Shown here piece by piece: positions 1-8,583 of a DNA stretch of 64,000 nt. This DNA is from an uncultured Halomonas sp. (GTDB lineage Bacteria > Pseudomonadota > Gammaproteobacteria > Pseudomonadales > Halomonadaceae): assembly GCF_947500835.1 (NCBI RefSeq), contig NZ_CANMTQ010000008.1, positions 173,553 to 237,552 of the forward strand, in the 5' to 3' direction. How positions within the stretch are numbered: position 1 is the first letter of the stretch; every line of letters starts with the position of its first letter. The translations under genes were made by a program, and so were the position numbers. The notes beneath the pieces are model-generated. The model ran no database searches, was not told the DNA's origin, and saw only the letters and a program-made list of their open reading frames with translations.

Positions 1-1086
1 CATCTCGAGCCAGAAGACGTCTTCGATGCAGTACGTCGTGTGCATCGTCGCTGTCGCGGCGGCTATGCCGCGGTTGCGATGATCAACGGCTTTGGCATGG
101 TGGCCTTTCGCGATCCTCAGGGCATTCGCCCGGTGGTCTTCGGCACCTGCGAGACCGAAGAGGGGCGCGATGTCATGATCGCCTCGGAGTCGGTGGCTCT
201 GGACGTGGGCGGCTTCGAACTCACCCGGGACCTGGCCCCGGGTGAGGCAATCTTCGTCGATATGAAGGGTGAAATACATACTCAGTCCTGTGCCGAACGC
301 ACGGTGCTGGCACCCTGCATCTTTGAATATGTCTATTTGGCACGACCTGACTCGATGCTCGATGGCGCCTACGTTTATGTGACACGGATGGAAATGGGCC
401 GCAAGCTCGGCGACCGCATCCTCAAGGAGTGGCCGGAACACGACATTGACGTAGTGATCCCGATTCCGGATACGTCGCGTACTTCTGCCCTGGAGCTGGC
501 TCAGCATCTTGGCGTAACCTACCGCGAGGGCTTCGTCAAGAATCGTTACATCGGACGCACTTTTATCATGCCGGGCCAGACCCAGCGCAAGAAATCCGTG
601 CGCCAGAAGCTCAACGCCATCGACAGCGAGTTCGAAGGCAAGAACGTGTTGCTGGTAGATGATTCCATCGTGCGCGGCACTACCTGCAAGCAGATCATTC
701 AGATGGCCCGGGAAGCTGGCGCACGCAAGGTCTATTTTGCCTCCGCCGCGCCGCCGGTGCGCTATCCCAATGTGTACGGCATCGACATGCCGGTGGCCAA
801 CGAGCTGATCGCCCATGGCCGCAGCGAAGCGGATGTCGGCGAGCTGATCGGCGCCGACCGCATCTTCTATCAGGATCTGGACGACCTCAAGGCGGCTTGT
901 CGCAAGGTCAATCCGCAGCTCGAGCGTTTCGACTGCTCGGTATTCGATGGCGAGTACATCACCGGCGATATCGATGCGGCCTATCTTGGGGCACTGGAAG
1001 CCTCGCGCAGCGATGCGGTCAAGCAGCAATCCGGCTCGGCGCACTCCGTCGTCGATCTGCACAATGACGTCGAGGATTACGGCTAG
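1..1086 (+). CDS. purF: Amidophosphoribosyltransferase, 3' part
   Basis: First committed step of purine synthesis: PRPP plus glutamine to phosphoribosylamine, in the cytosol. The reading frame is open from base 1, so the gene enters from the left edge; 361 residues are visible of about 500 usual for the family. The N-terminal part, with the Cys nucleophile of the glutaminase domain, lies outside. The type I phosphoribosyltransferase PRPP loop is clear (VLLVDDSIVRGTT, bases about 646-684), preceded by IPIPDTSR and the FVKNRYIGRTFI block typical of PurF. It ends in TAG and metZ follows 73 bases later, the purF-metZ order known in Pseudomonas and relatives. The GTG at 40 is internal and is not a true start. 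Confidence 0.97.
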   Translation, partial: HLEPEDVFDAVRRVHRRCRGGYAAVAMINGFGMVAFRDPQGIRPVVFGTCETEEGRDVMIASESVALDVGGFELTRDLAPGEAIFVDMKGEIHTQSCAERTVLAPCIFEYVYLARPDSMLDGAYVYVTRMEMGRKLGDRILKEWPEHDIDVVIPIPDTSRTSALELAQHLGVTYREGFVKNRYIGRTFIMPGQTQRKKSVRQKLNAIDSEFEGKNVLLVDDSIVRGTTCKQIIQMAREAGARKVYFASAAPPVRYPNVYGIDMPVANELIAHGRSEADVGELIGADRIFYQDLDDLKAACRKVNPQLERFDCSVFDGEYITGDIDAAYLGALEASRSDAVKQQSGSAHSVVDLHNDVEDYG

Positions 1087-1159
1087 CTATCGTACTCAAC
1101 ATCGCCCTGCACGTCTCTTGGCACAAGCAGGGCGGTTCAATTTCAAGCGGGTGACAACT

Positions 1160-2362
1160 ATGCATCAGGATGGCGCTTTTGAGCACATCGACGCCTTGGC
1201 CTTCGATACTCTGGCGGTGCGTGCCGGGCAGCGACGCACCAACGAGCAAGAGCATGGCGATCCGATCTTTCCGACCTCGAGCTTCGTCTACGCCAGCGCC
1301 GCCGAGGCGGCGAGCAAGTTCGCCGGGGACGAGCCAGGCAATATCTACTCGCGTTTTACCAATCCTACCGTTCAGGCCTTCGAGCGGCGTCTGGCGGCGC
1401 TCGAAGGAGGGGAGCGCTGCGTTGCCACCAGTTCCGGCATGGCGGCAATCCTCTCCACGGCCTTGGCACTGTTGGAAGCCGGCGACGAGATCGTTGCGTC
1501 ACGATCGCTGTTCGGCTCCACGGTCAGTCTGTTCGACAAGTACCTGGGCAAGTTCGGCATCACCACGCGCTATGTGGAGCTTGGCAATCTCGAGGAGTGG
1601 GCTGCAGCGCTGACACCGAAAACCCGTCTGCTGTTTGCCGAAACACCCTCCAATCCCCTGTCCGAAGTGGTGGATATTGCGCAGTTATCAAAATTGGCCA
1701 AGGAACAGGATGCCTGGCTCGCAATCGACAACTGCTTTCTGACGCCGGCGCTGCAGCGACCGCTGGAGCTGGGAGCGGATTTGATCATTCATTCCGCGAC
1801 CAAATATCTCGATGGTCAGGGCCGAGCCATTGGCGGTGCCGTTGTCGGACGGGACAAGGAGCTGGAAGAGGTGTTTGGCGTCGTGCGCACCTGCGGCCCT
1901 TGTTTGAGCCCTTTCAATGCCTGGATATTTCTCAAGGGGCTCGAGACCCTCGGGTTGCGCATGAAGGCCCAGTCCGAGAACGCCCTGCAACTGGCACAGT
2001 GGTTGGACGCCCACCCTGCGGTGGCGAGGGTGCACTACAGCGGCCTTGAGAGCCATCCTCAGCATGAGTTGGCAAGTCGACAGCAGCGTGGTTTTGGCGC
2101 GGTGCTGGGAGTAGAGATCAAAGGGGAGCGCGAAGGCGCCTGGACGGTGATCGATGCCACCCAATTGATGTCGATCACCGGCAACCTGGGGGATGTGAAG
2201 ACCACCATCACTCACCCGGCCACCACGACCCATGGCCGTCTCAGCGATGCACAAAAGCAGGCGGCAAGGATTAGCGAAGGCTTGCTTCGTATTGCCGTGG
2301 GGCTAGAGGATATCGAGGATCTAAAGGCCGACCTGGCCCGAGGTCTCGATAGTTTGTTGTGA
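1160..2362 (+). CDS. metZ: O-succinylhomoserine sulfhydrylase
   Basis: PLP enzyme of the Cys/Met metabolism family, making homocysteine directly from O-succinylhomoserine and sulfide (methionine synthesis, cytosol). Length is 400 aa, as usual. The PLP lysine is K215 in SATKYLDGQGR. Other family blocks are YSRFTNPT (PLP phosphate and partner-subunit contacts), SSGMAAI and ETPSNPLSEVVDI. The ATG at 1160 was chosen over an earlier in-frame codon (947) that lies inside purF. The choice of metZ over metB or metC rests on the purF neighbour and the AIGGAVVG/CGPCLSPFNAW segments; family assignment is firm, exact substrate inferred. An intrinsic terminator follows at 2453. Confidence 0.93.
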   Translation: MHQDGAFEHIDALAFDTLAVRAGQRRTNEQEHGDPIFPTSSFVYASAAEAASKFAGDEPGNIYSRFTNPTVQAFERRLAALEGGERCVATSSGMAAILSTALALLEAGDEIVASRSLFGSTVSLFDKYLGKFGITTRYVELGNLEEWAAALTPKTRLLFAETPSNPLSEVVDIAQLSKLAKEQDAWLAIDNCFLTPALQRPLELGADLIIHSATKYLDGQGRAIGGAVVGRDKELEEVFGVVRTCGPCLSPFNAWIFLKGLETLGLRMKAQSENALQLAQWLDAHPAVARVHYSGLESHPQHELASRQQRGFGAVLGVEIKGEREGAWTVIDATQLMSITGNLGDVKTTITHPATTTHGRLSDAQKQAARISEGLLRIAVGLEDIEDLKADLARGLDSLL

Positions 2363-2452
2363 AATAGATAGCGCATCAGGATAGTCAAAGACGTTGGCGC
2401 CGTCGTTTTCCACATAACGCCAGAACAGCGCAACGGTAATTTCAGCAGTAGT

Positions 2453-2487
2453 AAGGGCTCGCAGCAATGCGAGCCCTTGTTTTTTTG
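2453..2487 (+). terminator. Intrinsic terminator after metZ
   Basis: Perfect 11-bp stem (2453-2463 with 2468-2478) around a GCAA tetraloop, followed by TG and then a run of T. It ends the purF-metZ transcript and separates it from the cytochrome gene. Confidence 0.9.
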
Positions 2488-2575
2488 CATCGAATACCGT
2501 CATGCTGGTTGATCTGGTGTCTAATATAGCGTTCGGTAGAACGTACACTGAATATCGATTGAGGGGGCGGTATCC

Positions 2576-3133
2576 ATGTGGCGTAACTCGATTCGAGGAT
2601 GGGGGCTGGTTAGTATCCTGATCCACTGGCTGAGTGCTATCGCGGTAATAGGGCTGTTCGCGCTGGGTTGGTGGATGACCGACCTTACCTATTATGACCC
2701 TTGGTACAACTTAGGACCTTGGTGGCATCGTTCTGTAGGCATGCTACTGCTGGGGGTCACCGCGTTGCGCGTTCTCTGGCGGTTGTTTCAGCCGACGCCC
2801 CGGGAGCAGGGGGCGCAGATGGAAAAGATAGCCGCCAAAATTGGCCACTTACTGATCTATGCGCTGCTATTCGTCGTGTTGATCAGTGGCTATCTTATTT
2901 CTACCGCCAATGGCAGCGGTATCAGCGTGTTTGGTTGGTTCACTGTGCCCGCTACCGTTTCCGGCTTGCCCAATCAGGCCAGTATTGCTGGTGAAGTCCA
3001 CTGGTATAGCGCCTGGGCACTGATGATTCTTTCCGTGGGACATGCGCTGGCGGCATTCAAGCATCTATTGATCGATCGCAACGATGTCATGCGCCGCATG
3101 ATCGATCCACGTACATCGCAGCGCATTTCCTGA
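2576..3133 (+). CDS. Cytochrome b561 family protein
   Basis: Inner-membrane di-heme b-type cytochrome, about 185 aa, with four predicted transmembrane helices. Likely haem ligand histidines: H17 in the first helix (LIHWLSA), a second in the WWHRSVG segment and more in the last helices (EVHWYSAWAL, VGHALAAFKH). The family moves electrons between the quinone pool and periplasmic partners. It sits 56 bases upstream of a YceI-family gene on the same strand; cytochrome b561 and YceI genes are commonly paired in proteobacteria, and YceI proteins bind isoprenoids such as quinones, so a joint redox role is plausible but not shown. The start is the ATG at 2576. Confidence 0.9.
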   Translation: MWRNSIRGWGLVSILIHWLSAIAVIGLFALGWWMTDLTYYDPWYNLGPWWHRSVGMLLLGVTALRVLWRLFQPTPREQGAQMEKIAAKIGHLLIYALLFVVLISGYLISTANGSGISVFGWFTVPATVSGLPNQASIAGEVHWYSAWALMILSVGHALAAFKHLLIDRNDVMRRMIDPRTSQRIS

Positions 3134-3189
3134 TATCTTTTCTCGTTTGATATATTGTTAACGTTACGGCTAAAACCAAGGAGTTACGG

Positions 3190-3771
3190 ATGTATAAAAA
3201 GACTATGATCGCGGCACTGGCCGTTTCGTCACTGTTGCCTCTAACCCAGGCCCAGGCCGCCGATTACATCATCGACAAGGAAGGTCAGCACGCCTTCATC
3301 CAGTTCAAGATCAGCCACCTGGGCTTCTCCTATATTCTTGGATCTTTCGAGGATTTCTCGGGTAGCTTCAGTTACGATCCGGAAGATGTCGCGTCTTCGA
3401 GCGTCAATGTGGATGTCAATGTTTCCAGTCTCAACAGCAATCACGCCGAGCGGGATAAACATATCCTGAACGAGGATTTTCTAGATGCCTCCGAGTATCC
3501 CACCGCGACCTTCGAGTCCACCGGATTCGAGTCTACCGGGGAAGGGGAAGGTAAACTTACTGGCGACTTGACTCTGCATGGTGTCACCAATGAGATCACC
3601 ATGGATGTGACGCATATCGGTGGTGGTGAAGACCCCTGGGGTGGCTATCGTGATGGTTTTGAAGGAACGACTAACCTGACCCTCGCCGACTACGATATCG
3701 ACATGAGTAAATTCCCGCCAGTGATGCAAGAGCTCGAGTTGTATGTGGTTTTCGAGGGCATTCGCCAGTAA
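3190..3771 (+). CDS. YceI family periplasmic protein
   Basis: Periplasmic lipocalin-like beta-barrel protein (YceI/TT1927b fold) that binds polyisoprenoid-type ligands. 193 aa with a clear Sec signal peptide (MYKK start, hydrophobic core, AQA cleavage after residue 23). The mature part begins DYIIDKEGQHAFIQFKISHLG, typical of the family, with later blocks FLDASEYPTATFEST and LTGDLTLHGVT. A good ribosome site (AAGGAG, 3178-3183) precedes the ATG. Probably co-transcribed with the cytochrome b561 gene 56 bases upstream; an intrinsic terminator follows. Exact function in this organism is unknown. Confidence 0.93.
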   Translation: MYKKTMIAALAVSSLLPLTQAQAADYIIDKEGQHAFIQFKISHLGFSYILGSFEDFSGSFSYDPEDVASSSVNVDVNVSSLNSNHAERDKHILNEDFLDASEYPTATFESTGFESTGEGEGKLTGDLTLHGVTNEITMDVTHIGGGEDPWGGYRDGFEGTTNLTLADYDIDMSKFPPVMQELELYVVFEGIRQ

Positions 3772-3793
3772 GCGAATACTAACGTATTACATT

Positions 3794-3822
3794 AAAAGAC
3801 GCCGATATCGGCGTCTTTTTTT
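3794..3822 (+). terminator. Intrinsic terminator after yceI-type gene
   Basis: AAAAGACGCC pairs with GGCGTCTTTT around GATATC, followed by a T run. The A-tract on the left also makes it usable from the other strand. Confidence 0.88.
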
Positions 3823-4029
3823 ATGCCATGTTCAAACTAAATTCGGGGTGTATTCACTCACGGAGCCATACTCAAAGTGTCTTGATGAATCAGCCCCTGG
3901 GTTCAACGTTTATTATCCCTAAGAAGGATTGTGGCCAGGGCCAAGCCGAATTATGGTCGAGTAAATGGCGTTGCTAGCCAAGGCGTTGTACGACATAGAC
4001 ACAATAACAACCGTACGCCAGGAGTCTTC

Positions 4030-5163
4030 ATGACGCAGTCCCTTCAAGCAGAGCCGGCGGTAGACGAGACGCAGGTCGTCGATACCAGTTTTGCGCGCTT
4101 CATCAATGTCCAGAAGAGTTACGACGGTGTAGAGCTGGTCGTCAAGGATTTCAATCTCGATATCCAGAAAGGGCAGTTTGTGACCTTGCTGGGTCCTTCC
4201 GGCTCCGGAAAGACCACCTGTCTGATGATGATGGCCGGCTTCGAAACTCCAACTCACGGCGAAATTCTGCTCAAGGGTGAGCCGATCAATGATCTGCCGC
4301 CTCATAAGCGCGGTATTGGCATGGTGTTCCAGAACTACGCGCTGTTTCCCCATATGAGCGTGGCCGAAAATCTGGCCTTTCCCCTCGAAGTCCGTCATTT
4401 GAGCAAGAACGATATCAAGCAGAAGGTGCAGCGCGCCTTGGCGATGGTTCGTTTGGAAGAGTTCGGCGATCGCCGGCCCGCCCAGCTCTCCGGGGGACAG
4501 CAGCAACGCGTCGCCTTGGCGCGAGCACTGGTTTTCGAACCTGAGCTGGTATTGATGGATGAGCCTCTCGGCGCGCTGGACAAGAATCTGCGCGAAGAGA
4601 TGCAGTACGAGATCAAGCGCATCCATGCAAGTCTTGGGGTGACCATGATCTACGTCACCCATGATCAGACCGAAGCACTGACCATGTCGGACCGCATCGC
4701 GGTGTTCAACGATGGTGTCGTGCAGCAGCTGGCTACTCCTGAAGCCCTTTACGAGGAGCCCGAGAACGCATTTGTCGCCTACTTCATCGGTGAGAACAAC
4801 CGTCTATGCGGCGACGTGATTGATTATCAGAGTGACATCTGCCGAGTGCAATTGGACAGCGGCGACACGGTACTCGCCAAACCCGTTGCCGTCAGCGAGG
4901 TAGGCGCCAGAACCACGCTATCGCTGCGTCCCGAGCGGGTCAGCATCCTGGCAGACGATGATGCTTCTTTCGAGAACTGCTTCACGGCTCGGGTGCAGGA
5001 AGTGATCTATCTTGGCGATCACCTACGCACCCGGCTTTCGGTGTGCGGCAATGACGAATTCATCCTCAAGACACCCAACGCGGAGGGTGCTGCCGGTCTG
5101 CGTCCAGGACAGACGATCAGGGTCGGGTGGTCGAGTAGCGACTGCCGGGCGCTGGATGCTTGA
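4030..5163 (+). CDS. Spermidine/putrescine-type ABC transporter ATPase
   Basis: ATP-binding subunit of a PotA/PotG-like importer, cytosolic face of the inner membrane, 377 aa. Visible motifs: Walker [10 protein letters not shown] at residues 55-63, Q-loop [13 protein letters not shown], signature LSGGQQQR, Walker [13 protein letters not shown] and the H-loop VTHDQTEA. The C-terminal third is a TOBE-type regulatory domain. The ATG at 4030, behind AGGAG, was preferred to an in-frame codon at 3931, because the extra residues do not resemble the family. It leads a four-gene operon with a binding protein and two permeases. Substrate (polyamine, or another small cation or organic amine) is inferred from family only. 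Confidence 0.92.
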   Translation: MTQSLQAEPAVDETQVVDTSFARFINVQKSYDGVELVVKDFNLDIQKGQFVTLLGPSGSGKTTCLMMMAGFETPTHGEILLKGEPINDLPPHKRGIGMVFQNYALFPHMSVAENLAFPLEVRHLSKNDIKQKVQRALAMVRLEEFGDRRPAQLSGGQQQRVALARALVFEPELVLMDEPLGALDKNLREEMQYEIKRIHASLGVTMIYVTHDQTEALTMSDRIAVFNDGVVQQLATPEALYEEPENAFVAYFIGENNRLCGDVIDYQSDICRVQLDSGDTVLAKPVAVSEVGARTTLSLRPERVSILADDDASFENCFTARVQEVIYLGDHLRTRLSVCGNDEFILKTPNAEGAAGLRPGQTIRVGWSSSDCRALDA

Positions 5164-5263
5164 AATACGTTATCAAAGGCGTAGCCGAGTCGGCCATGAC
5201 GTTACGCTTTTCATCCAACACAGGCCGATAACGCGCATCACAACAACAATCGGAGAATGTGCC

Positions 5264-6364
5264 ATGAACAAGCCAATGATGAAAGGCGCCACTATCGCTG
5301 TAATGGGACTGTCGACGCTGGCAATCGCCGTAGCGGCCCAGGCTGAGCAGACACTCAATATCGTGTCCTGGGGTGGCGCCTATAGCATGAGTCAGCAGAA
5401 GGCTTATCACGAACCTTGGATGGAAAAGAGCGGCGATGAGATCGTCAACATCGATCGCAGCGGCAACGCCCTGGCCGGGCTGCGCGCGCAGAATCAGGCC
5501 GGTAACGTGACCTGGGATCTGGTCGATATGCTGCCGGCGGATGCCCTGATTGCCTGTGCCGAGGGCTTGATCGAGCCGCTGGATCACGACGAGTTGCTGG
5601 CCGAGGCCCCGGATGGCACGCCGCCCACGGAGGATTTTATCGACGACTCGCTGACCGAATGCTTCGTGCCATCGATCGTCTATTCCAATATCGTTGCATT
5701 CAATACCGAGATGTTCCCGGAGGACAAGCAGCCCAGCACCATCGCCGATGTCTTCGACCTGGAGAACTACCCCGGCAAGCGCACCCTGTTGCGCAAGCCC
5801 ATCAACAATCTGGAGTGGGCTCTAGTGGCTGATGGCGTGGCGCCGGAAGAGGTCTATGACGTACTGGAAACCGAAGAAGGCGTTCAGCGTGCTTTCGCCA
5901 AGCTCGATACCATCAAGGATCAAGTGATCTGGTGGGAAGAAGGGGCTCAGCCGCCGCAACTGCTGGCGGATGAGGAAGTCGCTTTCGGTTCTGCCTACAA
6001 CGGGCGCATCTTCAATGCCATGGTCACCGAGGACCAGCCTTTCGAGATCATCTGGGATGCTCAGGTCTTCGAGCTGGATGGCTGGGTGGTGCCTACCGGC
6101 AAGCTCGACAAGGTCAAGGACTATCTCTATTTCGCCACGGATACCCAGCGTCTTGCGGATCAGGCCAAATACATTTCCTATGGTCCGGCACGCAAGTCCT
6201 CATCGGACATGGTATCGACCCATGCGGAAACCGGCATCGACATGACACCGCACATGCCGACCTACCCCCCCAACTTCGAAACCGCCATTCCCAAGGACGA
6301 CGAGTTCTGGGCAGACAACAACGATGAACTGACCCAGCGCTTCAACGCCTGGTTGTCGCAATAG
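5264..6364 (+). CDS. Polyamine-type extracellular solute-binding protein
   Basis: Periplasmic substrate-binding protein of the PotD/PotF class (SBP family 1/8), 366 aa. Signal peptide at residues 1-27 (AQA cleavage), then LNIVSWGGAYSMSQQKA, a typical start of this class. The ATG at 5264 has GGAG upstream (5252-5255). It lies 100 bases after the ATPase and before two permease genes. Aspartates and tryptophans that would line the pocket (NVTWDLVDMLPADALIACAEG, IWWEEGAQPPQLLADEEVA) fit a polyamine-like cationic ligand, but ligand identity cannot be read from sequence. A hairpin lies just after the stop codon, before the first permease. Confidence 0.92.
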   Translation: MNKPMMKGATIAVMGLSTLAIAVAAQAEQTLNIVSWGGAYSMSQQKAYHEPWMEKSGDEIVNIDRSGNALAGLRAQNQAGNVTWDLVDMLPADALIACAEGLIEPLDHDELLAEAPDGTPPTEDFIDDSLTECFVPSIVYSNIVAFNTEMFPEDKQPSTIADVFDLENYPGKRTLLRKPINNLEWALVADGVAPEEVYDVLETEEGVQRAFAKLDTIKDQVIWWEEGAQPPQLLADEEVAFGSAYNGRIFNAMVTEDQPFEIIWDAQVFELDGWVVPTGKLDKVKDYLYFATDTQRLADQAKYISYGPARKSSSDMVSTHAETGIDMTPHMPTYPPNFETAIPKDDEFWADNNDELTQRFNAWLSQ

Positions 6365-6384
6365 GTTAGCAGCCTAAGTACATT

Positions 6385-6413
6385 GCCCCGCTCGATCAGT
6401 CTTTGAGTGGGGC
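6385..6413 (+). promoter_or_regulatory. Intra-operon hairpin between binding protein and permease
   Basis: GCCCCGCTC (6385-6393) pairs with GAGTGGGGC (6405-6413) with one G-U pair. No T run follows, so it is not a normal terminator. Such hairpins after binding-protein genes often protect the upstream mRNA and lower expression of the permeases; that role is inferred here. Confidence 0.55.
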
Positions 6414-6462
6414 ATTCATCGCAAGCGGTCTTGCGATAAGCCATCCAGATGGAGAGGCCCGC

Positions 6463-7716
6463 GTGTCCGATTCTTCTACTCCCCCCTTGACCACCGCCGA
6501 CGGCGTGCCGCTGAAAGTCAGTCTGCGCCGGGCTGTGCGACGTTCAAAGCTCAAGGCACTGCTGCTGGTATCGCCGCTGTTGCTGTTCTTGGGAATCGCC
6601 TTTGTCATGCCGATCTTCGACATGCTCTGGCGCAGCGTGGACAACCCGGAAGTCTCGACGACGCTGCCACGCACTGTGTCCGCGCTTGAAGACTGGGATG
6701 GCGAATCGGTACCTGATGAGCCGGTGTTTGCGGCCTTGGTGGAGGATCTTCAAGAAGGCCAGAAGGAGCGCAACCTGGGGTTGTTGTCGAGCCGATTGAA
6801 CTACGAAAAATCCGGTATGCGCTCGGCTGTCTCGCGTACCGCGCGCCGTCTGCGCACGCTTGAACCGCCGTATCGTGAAACGCTGATCGAGATCAACGAT
6901 GCCTGGGGTGAGCTTGACACCTGGCAGTTGATTCAACGCGAATCGTCTCCTTACACCTTGTCCTATTATCTGGCGGCGATGGATCGCCAGTTCTCGCCCC
7001 AAGGCGAGATCGTCAAGGTGCCGGAATATCTGCAGATACATGCAACGCTGTTCTGGCGGACCTTCTGGATGAGTGCCGTCATTACCCTGGCGACCTTGGT
7101 GCTGGGTTATCCGATTGCCTTCCTGCTGGCCAATCTGCCGCTGCGCCAGTCGAACCTGTTGATGATTCTGGTGCTGTTGCCCTTCTGGACGTCGCTATTG
7201 GTGCGTACCACCACCTGGATTGCCATTCTTCAATCCCAGGGGGTGCTCAACGATGTAATGGTGGCGCTTGGCGTAATCGCCGACGAGGCGCGCTGGCAAC
7301 TGATACACAACAAGACCGGCACCATCATTGCCATGACCCACATTCTGCTGCCGTTCATGATCTTGCCGCTGTACTCGGTGATGAAGACCATTCCGCCAAG
7401 CTACATGCGCGCAGCGCGTTCCCTGGGTGGGCGTCCTTTCCTGTGCTTTCGGCGGGTCTATTTCCCGCTGACCATTCCGGGTATCGCTGCCGGGGGGATT
7501 CTGGTCTTCATTCTATCCATTGGCTATTACATCACGCCGGCACTGGTAGGTGGCCAGTCCGGGCGTTTCATTACCAATTACATCGCTTACCACATGCAGA
7601 CATCCCTCAACTGGGGACTGGCCGCGGCGATCGCGTCGATTCTGCTGCTCGTGGTGGTGGTGTTCTATTGGATATTCAATCGCCTGATCGGCGTCGACAA
7701 GGTCAAACTGGGGTAA
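6463..7716 (+). CDS. Polyamine-type ABC transporter permease (PotB/PotH-like)
   Basis: Inner-membrane permease, 417 aa from the GTG at 6463, which has GGAGAGG five bases upstream; an in-frame TTG at 6403 lies inside the preceding hairpin and is less likely. TM1 is followed by a polar segment of about 130 residues (roughly residues 50-185) before the usual core, so the protein is some 100 residues longer than E. coli PotB/PotH. The binding-protein-dependent permease EAA-type loop is visible (MRAARSLGGRPFLCFRRVYFPL). Followed 4 bases later by the partner permease. The long periplasmic insertion is seen in some family members; its role is unknown. Confidence 0.9.
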   Translation: MSDSSTPPLTTADGVPLKVSLRRAVRRSKLKALLLVSPLLLFLGIAFVMPIFDMLWRSVDNPEVSTTLPRTVSALEDWDGESVPDEPVFAALVEDLQEGQKERNLGLLSSRLNYEKSGMRSAVSRTARRLRTLEPPYRETLIEINDAWGELDTWQLIQRESSPYTLSYYLAAMDRQFSPQGEIVKVPEYLQIHATLFWRTFWMSAVITLATLVLGYPIAFLLANLPLRQSNLLMILVLLPFWTSLLVRTTTWIAILQSQGVLNDVMVALGVIADEARWQLIHNKTGTIIAMTHILLPFMILPLYSVMKTIPPSYMRAARSLGGRPFLCFRRVYFPLTIPGIAAGGILVFILSIGYYITPALVGGQSGRFITNYIAYHMQTSLNWGLAAAIASILLLVVVVFYWIFNRLIGVDKVKLG

Positions 7717-7720
7717 TGTG

Positions 7721-8572
7721 ATGGCGCTTCCTTCCTATGCCACGACCGGCGAGCGAGTCTGGCACTACGTCTTCCTGACGCTATGCGGATTGATCTTCCT
7801 GTTTCTGATCGGCCCGCTGCTGATCATCATTCCGTTATCCTTCAACGCGGAACCCTACTTCACCTTCAGCGAAGCGATGCTGTCCTTCGATCCGGCGGGC
7901 TATTCCCTGCGCTGGTACGAGGATTTCTTCACCTCGAGTGCCTGGCTCAACGCCATCAAGAATAGCTTCATCGTCGGCATCGCCTCGACGCTGCTGGCGA
8001 CGATACTCGGCACCATTGCGGCCCTTGGGCTCTCGAGCCGCTTCATGCCGGCCCGGGGGGCGATCATGGCGCTGCTGATCTCACCCATGATCGTCCCGCT
8101 GATCATTTCCGCGGCGGCGATGTTCTTCTTCTTTTCCAAGATCAACCTGGCCCAGACCTATCTGGGAGTGATCCTTGCCCACACCGTGCTGGGTATTCCT
8201 TTTGTCGTGATCACCGTGACCGCGACACTCTCGAGCTTCGATACCACCCTGATCCGTGCCGCCCACAGTCTGGGTGCGAATCCTACCCGTACCTTCTTCA
8301 AGGTAGTGCTGCCATTGGTGACCCCCGGGGTGGTATCCGGCGCATTGTTCGCTTTCATCACTTCCTTTGACGAGGTGGTGGTGGTGCTGTTCATCGCCGG
8401 GCCCGAGCAACGCACCATGCCAATCCAGATGTGGTCCGGCATTCGCGAACAGATCAGCCCGACCATTCTGGCAGTGGCGACCCTGCTGGTCATACTTTCG
8501 ATGCTGCTGCTGGCGATCTTGGAGTTACTCAGGCGTAGGGGAGAGCGGTTGCGGGGGCTGACGCCAGGCTAG
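7721..8572 (+). CDS. Polyamine-type ABC transporter permease (PotC/PotI-like)
   Basis: Second inner-membrane permease of the importer, 283 aa with about six membrane segments and the EAA loop IRAAHSLGANPTRTFFKVVLPL that docks onto the ATPase. ATG at 7721 lies 4 bases after the previous stop codon, so translation is probably coupled. Last gene of the operon; a convergent flavoprotein gene ends 12 bases beyond it. No strong terminator is visible in that gap. Confidence 0.93.
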   Translation: MALPSYATTGERVWHYVFLTLCGLIFLFLIGPLLIIIPLSFNAEPYFTFSEAMLSFDPAGYSLRWYEDFFTSSAWLNAIKNSFIVGIASTLLATILGTIAALGLSSRFMPARGAIMALLISPMIVPLIISAAAMFFFFSKINLAQTYLGVILAHTVLGIPFVVITVTATLSSFDTTLIRAAHSLGANPTRTFFKVVLPLVTPGVVSGALFAFITSFDEVVVVLFIAGPEQRTMPIQMWSGIREQISPTILAVATLLVILSMLLLAILELLRRRGERLRGLTPG

Positions 8573-8583
8573 AGTCCACCGGT

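Noticed and set aside
3919..4662. Minus-strand open frame (247 codons) opposite the ABC ATPase gene
   Set aside because: Lies wholly against a firmly identified ATPase with Walker motifs; composition is that of a reverse-frame shadow.
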